A stretch of 64,000 bases of DNA from NCBI GenBank assembly GCA_965601825.1, contig OZ271839.1:744001-808000 (forward strand), given 5' to 3'. The notes beneath the pieces were generated by a model. The model was not told the origin of the DNA and ran no database searches. It saw only the letters and a list, made by a program, of their open reading frames with translations. The stretch is from HXMU1420-13 sp965601825. GTDB lineage: Bacteria; Bacteroidota; Rhodothermia; Balneolales; Balneolaceae. Numbering within the stretch: the first letter of the stretch is position 1; each line of letters opens with the position of its first letter. Positions 9,234 to 19,343 of this stretch are shown one piece after another. A program made the translations under genes and the position numbers.

Positions 9234-9839
9234 ATGGAGAAGCAAAACAAGAATATAATCTCTCGAAGAGACGCCATAAAAAAGGCTGCAATGGTTTTTG
9301 GTGGAATTCTCAGCACCCCGGTTGCTTTGACTGTACTACAGGGATGTAGTAGCGAGGTTAGAGCAGCATCCACCTCATTTTCAGAAGCAGAGCGAGCTAC
9401 TCTCGATGCAATTGCAGATATTATAATACCAACTACAGACACTCCCGGAGCTACAGAGTCTGGTGCAGTTCAGGTGATGGAAGACGTCCTTTTTGCTGTT
9501 GAAAGCGAAGAAACTCAGGTTGATTTTCTAAGTAAGCTGGCCGGTTTTGAATCAGATGCTCAGCAAGAATTAGGTGTTCCATTTATTGATGCAAATGCAG
9601 ACCAACAACTGGCATTCGTTACCAAAGTACACGATCAAACATTTGCACAAGAATTAGGATGGGAAGATCCGAAACCTTTTATGTGGCAAATGAAAGAAGG
9701 CATCGTTTTTTGTTATATGGGCACTGAAGTTGGAATGACTCAGGTGAATCAATATATACAGGTGCCGGGTAGATACGAGCCGTGTGTGCCTTTTTCTGAA
9801 GCAGGAGTAGGCAGTAGAGTCTGGGCAAGAACCTGGTAA
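9234..9839 (+). CDS. Gluconate 2-dehydrogenase subunit 3-like protein, Tat signal
   Basis: This 201-residue protein carries a twin-arginine signal (ISRRDAIKKAAMVFGGIL) and a lipobox-like QGCSS near residue 38. The domain typical of gluconate 2-dehydrogenase subunit 3 follows: FSEAERATLDAIADIIIPTT at about 50-69, then DTPGATESGAV. These small subunits chaperone and export the GMC dehydrogenase with which they pair. The start codon lies one base after the stop of the GMC gene, indicating translational coupling. The C-terminus keeps FMWQMKEGIVFCYMGTEVG and the PGRYEPCVPF motif. The electron acceptor is not encoded nearby. Confidence 0.88.
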   Translation: MEKQNKNIISRRDAIKKAAMVFGGILSTPVALTVLQGCSSEVRAASTSFSEAERATLDAIADIIIPTTDTPGATESGAVQVMEDVLFAVESEETQVDFLSKLAGFESDAQQELGVPFIDANADQQLAFVTKVHDQTFAQELGWEDPKPFMWQMKEGIVFCYMGTEVGMTQVNQYIQVPGRYEPCVPFSEAGVGSRVWARTW

Positions 9840-9929
9840 GTTAAACTCCCATTTCATACCATCTTCATATTATTGTATTAGCTAATTAATACCATTATTG
9901 GTGTCAATTTAGATTCTGAGGAGGGTATT

Positions 9930-10634
9930 ATGGCTAAGAGAGTAGCACAAATGATCGAAGACCAGGTTCATTTCTGGCGAATGAACCATCCAGTTGAACA
10001 CAAACTTCAACATAAAGGAAAGAACTTACCTGTGATTACCATATCCAGAGAGTTTGGTGCCAGAGGAGCTGCTGTTGCCCGAATTTTGGAAAAAAGACTC
10101 GGTTTTAAGGTTTGGGATAAAGAAATCCTTGAGGTGATCAGCGAAAAACTAGGAAGCGATGTTGATTACATGAAGTCGTTGGATGAAAAAACTCAAAACG
10201 CAGTTGAAGACACTATTTTTGGATTCCTCAACAGAAAAAGTACCAACCTTAATTACAGTATTTATCTGGTTCGAGCTTTACAAGCCATTCAAAAGTATGG
10301 AAATGCAATAATTGTTGGTCGCGGAGGTAATTTCGTGTGTAGAAATAAGAAAACATTTAATGTTCGCTTAGTTGCACCATTAGCTCTTAGAGTTGATCGA
10401 ATTGCTGACATTCAGGATATCAGTAAGGAAGAAGCCAGAGTTGTGATTAAAACTAAAGACGAGGAAAGGGCGAGATTCACTCAGCACAATTTCAATAAAA
10501 GCATTGATTCTGCTATTGAATACGACATGATAGTAAACTCAGGCAGCATGAGTTTGGATGATGTTGCTGATCTTATTATCGAAGGATATCAAAAGAAAAT
10601 TGGCTACGAAGTAACAGTAATGCACGTGCATTAA
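9930..10634 (+). CDS. Cytidylate kinase-like family P-loop protein
   Basis: This 234-residue protein belongs to the cytidylate-kinase-like family (AAA_26 type). VITISREFGARGAAVARILE (about 36-55) is the modified P-loop, in which REFG.RG..VA replaces the usual GxxGxGKS. It is followed by LGFKVWDKEIL, the helical lid and AIIVGRGGNFV near 130. Members are widespread in Bacteroidota and other phyla; a nucleotide monophosphate kinase role is assumed but not proven. A good ribosome binding site (GGAGG, 9920-9924) precedes the ATG. The end overlaps the convergent ABC ATPase gene by four bases. It is not the housekeeping cmk, which has a standard P-loop. Confidence 0.82.
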   Translation: MAKRVAQMIEDQVHFWRMNHPVEHKLQHKGKNLPVITISREFGARGAAVARILEKRLGFKVWDKEILEVISEKLGSDVDYMKSLDEKTQNAVEDTIFGFLNRKSTNLNYSIYLVRALQAIQKYGNAIIVGRGGNFVCRNKKTFNVRLVAPLALRVDRIADIQDISKEEARVVIKTKDEERARFTQHNFNKSIDSAIEYDMIVNSGSMSLDDVADLIIEGYQKKIGYEVTVMHVH

Positions 10635-11389
10635 AGCCAATCAACGATATCGTCTTTGTGTTCAACTTCCACGAACTTTTCAAAGATTTCGTGAAGGCTA
10701 GCATCTTTTTGGAGCTCTCGACGACTTATTTCGTCAAGATATGCCGTGATAAAGCCATTGTGTAGTATTGCAATATCGTCGCATAGGTTTTCAACAACTT
10801 CGAGAATGTGACTTGTTACAATAATGGTAACCCCTCTCGCTTTAAGTTTTCGAAGAACTGTTTTCATTCTATCGATAGAGATGACATCAACGGCTTCGAA
10901 AGGCTCATCAAGAAGCATCACTTTCGGTTCAACTAAAACCGCAGTACAAAAGGCCAGTTTCTTACGGCTACCAGAGGAAAGCTTGTTCACTTTGATTTTC
11001 GCAAAGTCTTTGATTTCAAAGTAATCCATCAGAGAATAGGCTTTTTCAATCAAGCCATCTTTCTCGATTTCATAAATCTCGCAAACATATTCGATGAATT
11101 CGAGACTGGTAAACTGTTCAAATAATAAAGGAGGCTGAAGAACTGATGAAATCTGGCGCTTTATTTCTAGCTCATTATCAGAGGTTAATTCAAGACCTGA
11201 AATTTCAATATTTCCACCTTCGTAACTTAATAAACCAGTTAGAACGCCAATAAGGGTGCTTTTCCCGGCGCCATTTGGCCCAATCAAACCAAATATAGAA
11301 CCCTCAGGAACCTCAAGGCTTAAATCTTTGAGTACGACTTTATCTTCATAACTCTTGATTAATTCGTCAATAACGATGGCTTTAGCCAT
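10631..11389 (-). CDS. ABC transporter ATP-binding protein
   Basis: This 252-residue ATPase has a Walker A motif GPNGAGKST (about 37-45), a signature LSSGSRKKLAFC near 137, Walker B VMLLDEPFEAVD near 158 and the switch histidine in VTSHILEVVE. The signature reads LSSGS rather than LSGGQ, as in several ABC-2-type exporter ATPases. Its ATG lies inside the 3' end of lgt (8-base overlap), with a ribosome binding site AAAGGAGA also inside lgt, so translation is coupled. The probable membrane partner is the 516-residue protein at 12286-13836, on the other side of lgt. The exported substrate is unknown. Confidence 0.9.
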   Translation of the reverse strand: MAKAIVIDELIKSYEDKVVLKDLSLEVPEGSIFGLIGPNGAGKSTLIGVLTGLLSYEGGNIEISGLELTSDNELEIKRQISSVLQPPLLFEQFTSLEFIEYVCEIYEIEKDGLIEKAYSLMDYFEIKDFAKIKVNKLSSGSRKKLAFCTAVLVEPKVMLLDEPFEAVDVISIDRMKTVLRKLKARGVTIIVTSHILEVVENLCDDIAILHNGFITAYLDEISRRELQKDASLHEIFEKFVEVEHKDDIVDWL

Positions 11390-12248
11390 TTGCTCTCCTT
11401 TTTAAATAGTATCGAATTGCATACCAGATGGTAAATAGTCCATATGCTAAAAGTACCAATTGTAAGTTCGACATATTTGCAACAGTTACAAATTCTCGGT
11501 CACCTCGAATAAACTCCAAACTAAACCTTAATAGGGCATATCCACCAGTGTGGATAAAGAAAATTAGAGGTGATTTTTTATCTGATTCCCAGATTTTATT
11601 GAAAACCCAGAGTACGATTCCAAAGAGAATTAAATCTCCAAACATTTCATAAAGCTGTGTGGGATGTAAAGACGCTGAAACTGTAGATGCCATATCAACT
11701 AATCCATTCTCATACGACCATTGCCATGCCGGACTTGAAACTCCAAACTCAGTTTCAAATCCCGGAATCATGGTACCATATCGTGGGAATTCCATTCCAA
11801 AGATTGAATTGGTTGCTGTACCATGTGCATCACCATTTAGAAAACAACCTAATCGCCCTAAAGCCTGACCCAATAAAATACCTGGTGATAGAAATGAGAA
11901 ATATTCGAAATAGTTAATCTTTTTTCTTCGGACAAAAAGCAGACCACCCACCATACCGCCAACTAACCCGCCGGTAATACTATTTCCAGCTCCCGATAAA
12001 CTGAAAATGATTGCCGGATTAGATAGAAATAAATCAAGATTCCAGAATAGGAAATGAGATAATCTGGCACCAATAAGTGACCCAATGATAGACCATGTAA
12101 TTAAACCATCAAAGAGCTCCATCTTGCCGCCATATTTTTTAACTCTGAGGTAAGCAATGTAAACTCCTAGGGCAATGGAAATGAGAAAATAGAGCCCTTC
12201 ATAAAAATAAATGGTGTTAAAGCCAAGGTCTACGTGTATTGGAAACAT
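11382..12248 (-). CDS. lgt: Prolipoprotein diacylglyceryl transferase
   Basis: This 288-residue inner-membrane enzyme transfers diacylglycerol from phosphatidylglycerol to the lipobox cysteine of prolipoproteins, the first step of lipoprotein maturation. Lgt landmarks are GARLSHFLFW near 58, GAGNSITGGLVGG near 86, the signature GQALGRLGCFLNGDAHG near 127-143, and HPTQLYEMFGD. Several membrane helices span the protein, as expected. The length is normal for the family. It lies between an ABC permease-like gene and an ABC ATPase, overlapping the latter by eight bases. It serves the many lipoproteins encoded in this window. Confidence 0.95.
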   Translation of the reverse strand: MFPIHVDLGFNTIYFYEGLYFLISIALGVYIAYLRVKKYGGKMELFDGLITWSIIGSLIGARLSHFLFWNLDLFLSNPAIIFSLSGAGNSITGGLVGGMVGGLLFVRRKKINYFEYFSFLSPGILLGQALGRLGCFLNGDAHGTATNSIFGMEFPRYGTMIPGFETEFGVSSPAWQWSYENGLVDMASTVSASLHPTQLYEMFGDLILFGIVLWVFNKIWESDKKSPLIFFIHTGGYALLRFSLEFIRGDREFVTVANMSNLQLVLLAYGLFTIWYAIRYYLKRRANG

Positions 12249-12285
12249 AAAACAGGATTACAAAAAATTCTGCGAAAGGTATGAA

Positions 12286-13836
12286 TTATAGCTCACTCCA
12301 TATACGCATTAGTATTCTTTTTTTGAAAAGATTAACAAGTACGTCCATATGTCCCCAGATATAGATTCCAATAATCACAATAACTACACTCATAATCGTT
12401 AATCTGTACCATTCAAGACCATCAAGAGGTACAAAAACAAGATACCCAACGGTAAAAATGGTGAATGAGATCGCAAAGGTTACTTTCTGAGAAATAATCG
12501 GATGTTTGTAGCTGAAAGAAGAATAAATGGCTTTCTGATATTGATAGTAAGAACTCCAAATGAACAGAAGCATAAAGCAAAGAAAAACAAAAGTGTTTGC
12601 CACAAAAATATTAAGTACTTCCCCGATTTGTGGAATGAATAAAATCTCCATAATTGTAATGAAATAGAATACAAGTAAAGGGAGAATTATTACACCAAGA
12701 AAACGCTCCTTAAGTTGCTGTTCCAGCTTTATCGGGAATTGAAGATGCATTAATAATTCTCTGTTTTCATATCCATACATGTTTGCCATTCCCATTGCTA
12801 ATAATGCAACAGGAATCCCGGCAAGGATTGTTGGAATTGCAATAGTTTGGGCAATCTCATATTGCACATTTAGCAGTAGCGGAACATAAACTATTGGAAT
12901 GATTGCCAGAGTTAGCAGCTGCAATTTATTGTAGGGATGAATCATCACATAGTAGTAGTACTTACCTGCATTTCTGCCTAATACTCGCTGTAATACTTTC
13001 CAAAGTTGGCTAGAAACTTCTTCTACTTTTTTAAGAGCCGGTCGATGAAGGCCATCACAGGTTTTATTGAAATGATCCACCATGATTATGCCTACAAAAA
13101 TCAACATAAGTGCTGAATAGATTCCTGCATTTAGTAAGCCATAATCAAGATTTACAGCTTTTGTTAGAAGTCCGCCCGGAAGCCAACCTAGAAATGCATT
13201 GATGGTTTCTATTCTAGGTATGATCTGATAGAAAATTCGAACATTCTCTGTTGAAATCATTTGTACCAGCTGGAATAAGCTGAATACTAAGATTACAAAT
13301 CCCACTACAACAGCAATGAAACGTCGTTCAACTATTTGCAGAAAACGATGTTTGATGGAATAAATAAGAACATAATTGACTACGATCCCCAGGAATGCTA
13401 CCGGAATTTGATACCAATAATCGACTTGTATCATCAAAAAGACCAACCAGGTAAAGTTGTAGATGATATTTACCGGATGGCAAAAGCTAATGATGATCAA
13501 ATATTTTGCGAGTCTCTTAAGTGGAAAGCCAAAACCAAGTAGTTTTCTATTCTCTTCTATATTAAGTAAACGCAAATTTGTAAAGGAAAAGTGCATCACC
13601 CAATAGGTGTTGGCAAAAACCAAAAGGATGAAAGAATAAACCTTTGGCGTTAACCATGGTAGTTGTGTAGACATCCAAGGATCAGTATCCATTAGTACTA
13701 CAACAATGGCAGTACCTATCAGGTTAACTAACATCACACCTAAAAACATGATGTAGCCAATCATCAGCATCAACTGAAACCGATTAAGATTGGATAGAAA
13801 TATTCGCCAGTTTAATGAGAGTAATCTTGAAAACAT
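12286..13836 (-). CDS. Polytopic membrane protein, probable ABC exporter permease
   Basis: This 516-residue protein has about 12 hydrophobic segments grouped in two halves, separated by a cytoplasmic stretch around residues 265-300 (HFNKTCDGLHRPALKKVEEV). I recognise no catalytic motif. The fold and context suggest an ABC-2-type exporter membrane subunit working with the ATPase encoded at 10631-11389, two genes downstream on the same strand. It lies 58 bases after uvrA and 37 bases before lgt, so it may be co-transcribed with lgt and the ATPase. The function is inferred from context only. Confidence 0.7.
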   Translation of the reverse strand: MFSRLLSLNWRIFLSNLNRFQLMLMIGYIMFLGVMLVNLIGTAIVVVLMDTDPWMSTQLPWLTPKVYSFILLVFANTYWVMHFSFTNLRLLNIEENRKLLGFGFPLKRLAKYLIIISFCHPVNIIYNFTWLVFLMIQVDYWYQIPVAFLGIVVNYVLIYSIKHRFLQIVERRFIAVVVGFVILVFSLFQLVQMISTENVRIFYQIIPRIETINAFLGWLPGGLLTKAVNLDYGLLNAGIYSALMLIFVGIIMVDHFNKTCDGLHRPALKKVEEVSSQLWKVLQRVLGRNAGKYYYYVMIHPYNKLQLLTLAIIPIVYVPLLLNVQYEIAQTIAIPTILAGIPVALLAMGMANMYGYENRELLMHLQFPIKLEQQLKERFLGVIILPLLVFYFITIMEILFIPQIGEVLNIFVANTFVFLCFMLLFIWSSYYQYQKAIYSSFSYKHPIISQKVTFAISFTIFTVGYLVFVPLDGLEWYRLTIMSVVIVIIGIYIWGHMDVLVNLFKKRILMRIWSEL

Positions 13837-13894
13837 GTGGTAATTTAAATGCTCTGACCAACGAATGAGTTTAGAATGCTATAATAATTACAGT

Positions 13895-16708
13895 TTATTT
13901 TGGTAAATAATCTTTTAGGAACCTACCAGTGTGACTACCTTCCGTTTTCATAATGTCTTCTGGGGTGCCTGTCGCAACAATTTGACCCCCACCAAAACCT
14001 CCTTCAGGACCAACATCAATAATCCAGTCTGCGCTTTTAATGACGTCTAAATTGTGTTCAATTATAATTACAGAATGTCCTGCATTAACTAATTCATTAA
14101 ATGCATCCAGTAGTTTGGCAATATCTTCAAAATGAAGTCCTGTTGTAGGTTCATCAAAGAAATACAATGTATGCTCAGTGGATGTTTTACTTAAGAATCG
14201 GGCAAGTTTTACTCGTTGCGCTTCACCACCAGATAGAGTGGTTGCTGATTGTCCTAGCTTGAGATAACCAAGCCCAACATCTTCTAATGGCTGAAGCTTA
14301 TTTACGATTGATTTCTCATCAACAAAAAACTCAATAGCCTCAGAAATTGGCATTTCAAGAACATCATGTATGCTTTTACCTCGATATTTTACATTCAGAA
14401 CATCTTTTCTATACCGTGTTCCGTTACATGCTTCACAGGTAAGCTCAATATCAGCCATGAACTGCATTTCGATTTTCTGAACCCCTTCACCCTGACATGT
14501 TTCGCATCGACCACCGGGAACATTAAATGAAAAATGTCCAGCAGTATAACCCATGATTTTAGCCTGACGAGTAGATGCAAATACATCTCTAATTCCATCA
14601 AATGCTTTGGTATATGTTGCGGGATTAGAACGCGTTGATCGACCAATTGGACTCTGATCCACCATTTCAACATTGTGAACAGAGCTCAGACCAAATAAAT
14701 CGCGGTATTTACCAACTTTCTGATTGTAAGAGCTGATGTGCTTTTTAATACCCGCATACAGTGTATCGTGTACAAGAGTTGATTTACCTGATCCGGAAAC
14801 GCCGGTCACAACAACCATTTTCCCAAGCGGAAATTCAACATTCACATTTTTCAGGTTATGCTCGCTCGCACCTTCAAGGGTTATTATTTTTCCATTGCCA
14901 TTTCGGCGCTTTTTAGGAAGTGGTATTTCTTTTCTACCGCTTAAAAATTTACCGGTGAGCGTATCTGATTTCAGTATGCGATCATAAGGACCGGCAAACA
15001 CAATTTCTCCACCATGAACACCTGCAAATGGCCCGATATCAAGAATATTATCTGCTGCTTTCATCATCTCCGGATCGTGCTCGACTACCAGAACAGTATT
15101 TCCAATATCTCTCAGTGATTCTAGAATCTTGATGAGTCGATCATTGTCTCGCGGATGTAAACCAATTGTAGGTTCATCAAGCACATACATGCTACCGATG
15201 AGAGAGCTGCCCAATGCATTCGCAAGATTAATACGTTGTGATTCACCACCACTCAAGGTATTTGCGAGTCGATCGAGCGTGAGATAATCCAGACCAACCT
15301 CATCTAAAAATCGCAAACGTTTTTGAATTTCAAACAGAATTTGACCGGCAACTTCTTGCTCAAATTCAGTAAGATTCAGTTTCTCGAAATATTCTCGGGC
15401 ATGACCAATTGTTAGCTCTGAGACTTCACCGGCATGCATATCACCCACACGAACATACTGGGCATCTTTTCGAATTCGATAGCCCTCACATTCAGGGCAT
15501 CGGCTATATCCACGATATCGCGAGTATAGCACCCGCATATGAACTTTATAGTTCTGAGATTTAACCTCATCGAAGAATTTCCAGATTCCGATATATTCAT
15601 CTTTTCCACGCCAAATAATGTTTTTCACATCTTTGGAAAGTTCTCTGTATGGAACATCGATAGGAATTTTTTCACGTGATGCTACTCGTATTAAGTCTTT
15701 TAAGTGAGCGCTGAATTTTGGGGAATCAAACGGAGCGATCGCATTATTACGAATACTTAAATCATGATTTGGGATGACAAGATCTTCATCTATCCCGGTA
15801 ACCTTTCCAAAGCCCTCACATTTTGGGCAGGCTCCAAAAGGGTTATTGAATGAAAACATTTGAGGAGTTGGCTCAACAAACTCCATTCCATCCATTTCAA
15901 ACCGTTCAGAAAAATGAAGTTCTTCCCCATTTCTGATTTTAATAGAGCATCTTCCTGCCCCTTCGCGAAATGCGGTTTCCAGAGAATCGGCAATACGAGT
16001 TATAACAGCTTCATCATCTTTCAAAACCAATCGATCTATAAGAACCCGATGATAAGCAGCTTTGAATTTCTTTTTGTCAATCTCGTCTGTAGTAAGATCA
16101 ATTACCGACTCATCCTTTACATTCAGTAGACGAGTTAATCCTTTTTCTTTAAGTACTTTGAGTTCATCATCCAGTTTGGCTTTTTGATGATGAGGAATCG
16201 GATATAAAACATAAAATCTGGTTCCTTCAGCCTGAGACTCCATCAATTCTTTAATAGCTGTCCGAGGAGAATCTTTTTTTACCGGTTTGCCTGATTTTGG
16301 TGAATAAGTGATCCCAATACGAGCAAAAAGAAGCCGGAGGTAATCGTAGATCTCAGTGGTTGTCCCCACCGTTGATCTTGGATTCGATGTAGTTGTCTTT
16401 TGCTGAATGGCCATTGCCGGAGAAATACCCTGCATAAAATCCACATCCGGTTTATCCATGCGCTCCAGGAACTGTCGGGCATAACTTGAAAGGCTTTCTA
16501 CATAACGTCTCTGTCCTTCTGCATAAATAGTGTCGAATGCAAGGCTGGATTTGCCAGAACCTGAAACACCTGTTACTACGGTTAGTTTATTTCTCGGGAT
16601 TTCAACATCTACGTTTTTAAGGTTGTGGGTTCTTGCTCCTTTAATAATAATCGGTCGTTCTTCAGCCGATTTAGAGTAATTTTTTTGAGCAGATGTTGTT
16701 TTAGGCAT
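13895..16708 (-). CDS. uvrA: UvrABC system protein A (excinuclease ATPase)
   Basis: This 937-residue protein is the damage-recognition ATPase of nucleotide excision repair; UvrA dimers load UvrB on lesions. Two ABC modules are visible: Walker A GVSGSGKSSLAFDTI near 46 and GVSGSGKSTLVHDTL near 650, each with LSGGE(S/A)QR signatures and DEPT Walker B motifs. Zinc-binding cysteines appear as CPKCEGFG / CPECEGYR and CETCQGEG / CEACNGTR. Length and motif order are normal for the family. It is followed 58 bases later by the permease-like gene and preceded 81 bases upstream by comEC; whether they share a transcript is unclear. Confidence 0.98.
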   Translation of the reverse strand: MPKTTSAQKNYSKSAEERPIIIKGARTHNLKNVDVEIPRNKLTVVTGVSGSGKSSLAFDTIYAEGQRRYVESLSSYARQFLERMDKPDVDFMQGISPAMAIQQKTTTSNPRSTVGTTTEIYDYLRLLFARIGITYSPKSGKPVKKDSPRTAIKELMESQAEGTRFYVLYPIPHHQKAKLDDELKVLKEKGLTRLLNVKDESVIDLTTDEIDKKKFKAAYHRVLIDRLVLKDDEAVITRIADSLETAFREGAGRCSIKIRNGEELHFSERFEMDGMEFVEPTPQMFSFNNPFGACPKCEGFGKVTGIDEDLVIPNHDLSIRNNAIAPFDSPKFSAHLKDLIRVASREKIPIDVPYRELSKDVKNIIWRGKDEYIGIWKFFDEVKSQNYKVHMRVLYSRYRGYSRCPECEGYRIRKDAQYVRVGDMHAGEVSELTIGHAREYFEKLNLTEFEQEVAGQILFEIQKRLRFLDEVGLDYLTLDRLANTLSGGESQRINLANALGSSLIGSMYVLDEPTIGLHPRDNDRLIKILESLRDIGNTVLVVEHDPEMMKAADNILDIGPFAGVHGGEIVFAGPYDRILKSDTLTGKFLSGRKEIPLPKKRRNGNGKIITLEGASEHNLKNVNVEFPLGKMVVVTGVSGSGKSTLVHDTLYAGIKKHISSYNQKVGKYRDLFGLSSVHNVEMVDQSPIGRSTRSNPATYTKAFDGIRDVFASTRQAKIMGYTAGHFSFNVPGGRCETCQGEGVQKIEMQFMADIELTCEACNGTRYRKDVLNVKYRGKSIHDVLEMPISEAIEFFVDEKSIVNKLQPLEDVGLGYLKLGQSATTLSGGEAQRVKLARFLSKTSTEHTLYFFDEPTTGLHFEDIAKLLDAFNELVNAGHSVIIIEHNLDVIKSADWIIDVGPEGGFGGGQIVATGTPEDIMKTEGSHTGRFLKDYLPK

Positions 16709-16789
16709 GTAGGAATCCGGAAAATTCAGAACCTGAAATATACATCTTTATTTAAGCGTTCCCGATAATTTTCTGAAAATGATTTATGG

Positions 16790-19198
16790 CTAATTTTTCC
16801 ATGTCTCTTGCCAAATTCTATTTCCATCCGACTTTAAAATGATGGCTCTATCTCTGCTTGTGTAAAGTAATTCTGTTGTTGATTCCAGAATTCTTTGAAT
16901 GGCTTCGGGATGTGGATGATTAAATCGATTTCTTTCTGCTAATGAAATAATTGAAAAGTCAGGTGAAGTAACGGATATCAAATCATTGCCTGAGCTGGTT
17001 TTACTTCCATGATGACCAACTTTTAAAACATCGGTATTTACCAATTCAGAATAGTTTTCAAGGATTCTTTCTTCTTGAGACTCACCCGCATCACCCATAA
17101 AAAGAAACTCAGAATCACCATGAATAACTTCGAGAACCAACGAGTGCTGATTAGGATCTGAGTTGAAAATCCCACCTTCAGGAGCAAGTACAAGAAAAAG
17201 AATACTTGGGTCTATTTTTGGTTGATCTCCAGCACGAAGTGATTTAATCGGTACTCCATTTTTCTTTGCTAATGCGTGATAATTATGATACAAAATGGAT
17301 TCGTACTCATACCCCGAATTATAAATTGTGTCGATTTCTATAGCAGTTATTAGTTCAAGAATTCCTCCAATATGATCTGCATGTGGATGACTAAGAAAAA
17401 TGGCATCAAGTTTAGTGATTCCAACTTCATCAAAATATGGTAGAAGTATAGAACTGGCTGAATTTGAATTCGGTCTCCAAATCCCTGTATCAACCAAAAC
17501 ATTTTTTCCATTAGGTGTCTGAATTAGGGCGGCATCACCTTGTCCAACGTCAAAATAAGTGAGAGTTATATGATTTGGAGAGTGTTTCTCAATAAGGTTC
17601 TGAACTTGTAAAAGACTAAATATGGAAAAACAGGCTATTAACAATTTCCATCGAATTGAAGGGATTTTAAAGCTTGCTATTGATAAAATGAGTGCCACCC
17701 AAAAAGGAAAAAGAAGTATTTGAAAGCTTTTAATTTCATGCCACGCCCAATCCATAGTGGCTGCTTTAAGTACAAATTGATGCATTAGAAGTAGCATATA
17801 GTCAAGAGGTGTGCTAAGCAATGAACCAACAAAGGGGAAAATGGGCGAGAGTATTGTCCCTAACAGTGCTAGTGGTATTAGAAAACCCAGCAAAGGAACA
17901 AATAAAGCATTTGAGATCGGGCTGATAATCGAAATCTCACCAAAATAATAAACTTGTAATGGATAGAGCCCAAACTGTACAACAATAGACACAATTATAA
18001 CCATAAGTGGTTTTGCGTACCATTTAACCCTGAACCAATACGGAAAGTAATTCTGAATAACAGGTAGAATGAGCAGAATAATGAAAACAGCTGAAAATGA
18101 TAGCTGGAACCCAATATTGAATAAATCGGAAGGGTCAACAAATAAAAGGAAAATGGCTGCTGCAGCTGTGAGATTGATTGAGTTTGGTGACTTATTGAAG
18201 AGCTTGCCAAAGGTTAGAAATGTTGCTGTGACCGAAGCTCGCATCACGGAAGCTGTGAAACCAGTTAATCCGGCATAAATTAGAAGTGAAGAAATGATTA
18301 TAAATAATCCAATCTCTCTGCCGAATTTCAGTCGTCTTATATATGGAATAATTATCCAAAATGGTGCGACAATAAATCCAACATGCAACCCGGAAACGGC
18401 CATTATGTGAGATAATCCGGCACGTGAAAAAGCTTTCTTTGTTTCGCGATCAAGATCTTGCTTAAAACCAAGTAAAAGAGCTTTTGCTAAAGGATCTGAA
18501 ATTTCACTGAAATTGCTTTCTAGAATTTCTTTTGTTTGATTTTGCCACCAACTCCATGTCCAAATGGATTGATTTTTTGTTAAGCCATAAACTTCATCAA
18601 TCATTAACTGAACCTCAATTCCACGGCTTTTTAGGTAAGACTTGTAATCGAACTGAAGTGGATTTCTTATCTCGGAGATTGGAATTATTGTAGCTGTAAA
18701 TGAAATCGTGTCACCAGGATTTATCTCCATTAACTGGTCAAATAATAATCGAGCTAAAAATGATTCATTGGAATTAAATCCATCAAAGCCCGTATTAAGA
18801 ACTTGAACATCTGCGCGAAGCTTTCCTGATGAATTCGTTGAATAATTCTTTATTACCCCTACTGATTCAATGGTCTCCCATTGCATTATTGAAATGAGAT
18901 TTTCAGTTGAGTTTGTTTGAGTTGCAAAACTTTGGATTGAATATCTGAACCAACCAAATATCACAATCAGAAATAGAAAACAAATTGAACTAATTCGGGT
19001 AAGCTGAAAAGAAAAAGACTGTGAGTTCATTTTTTGGAGAACCCACAGTCCTGCGACAAGCACGCCAAAGATTCCTAAAGGCAGGTAATATCCCCCCGAA
19101 AAAGCCTCCCCTAAAAGAACCCCCGAGATCAATAAGAGTGCTATGCGTACTGCCGGATATCTTGAGAAGGGAAATTGGTATTTCCTTTTTCCTTTCAC
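16790..19198 (-). CDS. ComEC/Rec2 family DNA-uptake channel protein
   Basis: This 802-residue protein has the three parts of full-length ComEC. An N-terminal membrane and soluble domain comes first (about 1-230). The competence membrane domain follows, with SHIMAVSGLHVGFI near 260 and many helices. The C-terminal metallo-beta-lactamase domain has YFDVGQGDAALIQTPNGKN near 545, SHPHADHIGG near 600 and KVGHHGSKTSS near 717. ComEC carries single-stranded DNA across the inner membrane during natural transformation, and the C-terminal domain may degrade the other strand. The start at 19198 is GTG. No other competence gene is nearby, so competence of this strain is not shown by this gene alone. Confidence 0.94.
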   Translation of the reverse strand: MKGKRKYQFPFSRYPAVRIALLLISGVLLGEAFSGGYYLPLGIFGVLVAGLWVLQKMNSQSFSFQLTRISSICFLFLIVIFGWFRYSIQSFATQTNSTENLISIMQWETIESVGVIKNYSTNSSGKLRADVQVLNTGFDGFNSNESFLARLLFDQLMEINPGDTISFTATIIPISEIRNPLQFDYKSYLKSRGIEVQLMIDEVYGLTKNQSIWTWSWWQNQTKEILESNFSEISDPLAKALLLGFKQDLDRETKKAFSRAGLSHIMAVSGLHVGFIVAPFWIIIPYIRRLKFGREIGLFIIISSLLIYAGLTGFTASVMRASVTATFLTFGKLFNKSPNSINLTAAAAIFLLFVDPSDLFNIGFQLSFSAVFIILLILPVIQNYFPYWFRVKWYAKPLMVIIVSIVVQFGLYPLQVYYFGEISIISPISNALFVPLLGFLIPLALLGTILSPIFPFVGSLLSTPLDYMLLLMHQFVLKAATMDWAWHEIKSFQILLFPFWVALILSIASFKIPSIRWKLLIACFSIFSLLQVQNLIEKHSPNHITLTYFDVGQGDAALIQTPNGKNVLVDTGIWRPNSNSASSILLPYFDEVGITKLDAIFLSHPHADHIGGILELITAIEIDTIYNSGYEYESILYHNYHALAKKNGVPIKSLRAGDQPKIDPSILFLVLAPEGGIFNSDPNQHSLVLEVIHGDSEFLFMGDAGESQEERILENYSELVNTDVLKVGHHGSKTSSGNDLISVTSPDFSIISLAERNRFNHPHPEAIQRILESTTELLYTSRDRAIILKSDGNRIWQETWKN

Positions 19199-19343
19199 AC
19201 TAGTATGACCCTTCCCAAAGCAACTCCTTACAAGAAAAGTGAATTATTTTTGAAAAGTTAATCTAGTTCGTTTCAATTATTCATATGTTTAGCCCGTCAA
19301 TCAATGTTTGACAGTGATAAACCGGTAATAATTAATTGTCAGA

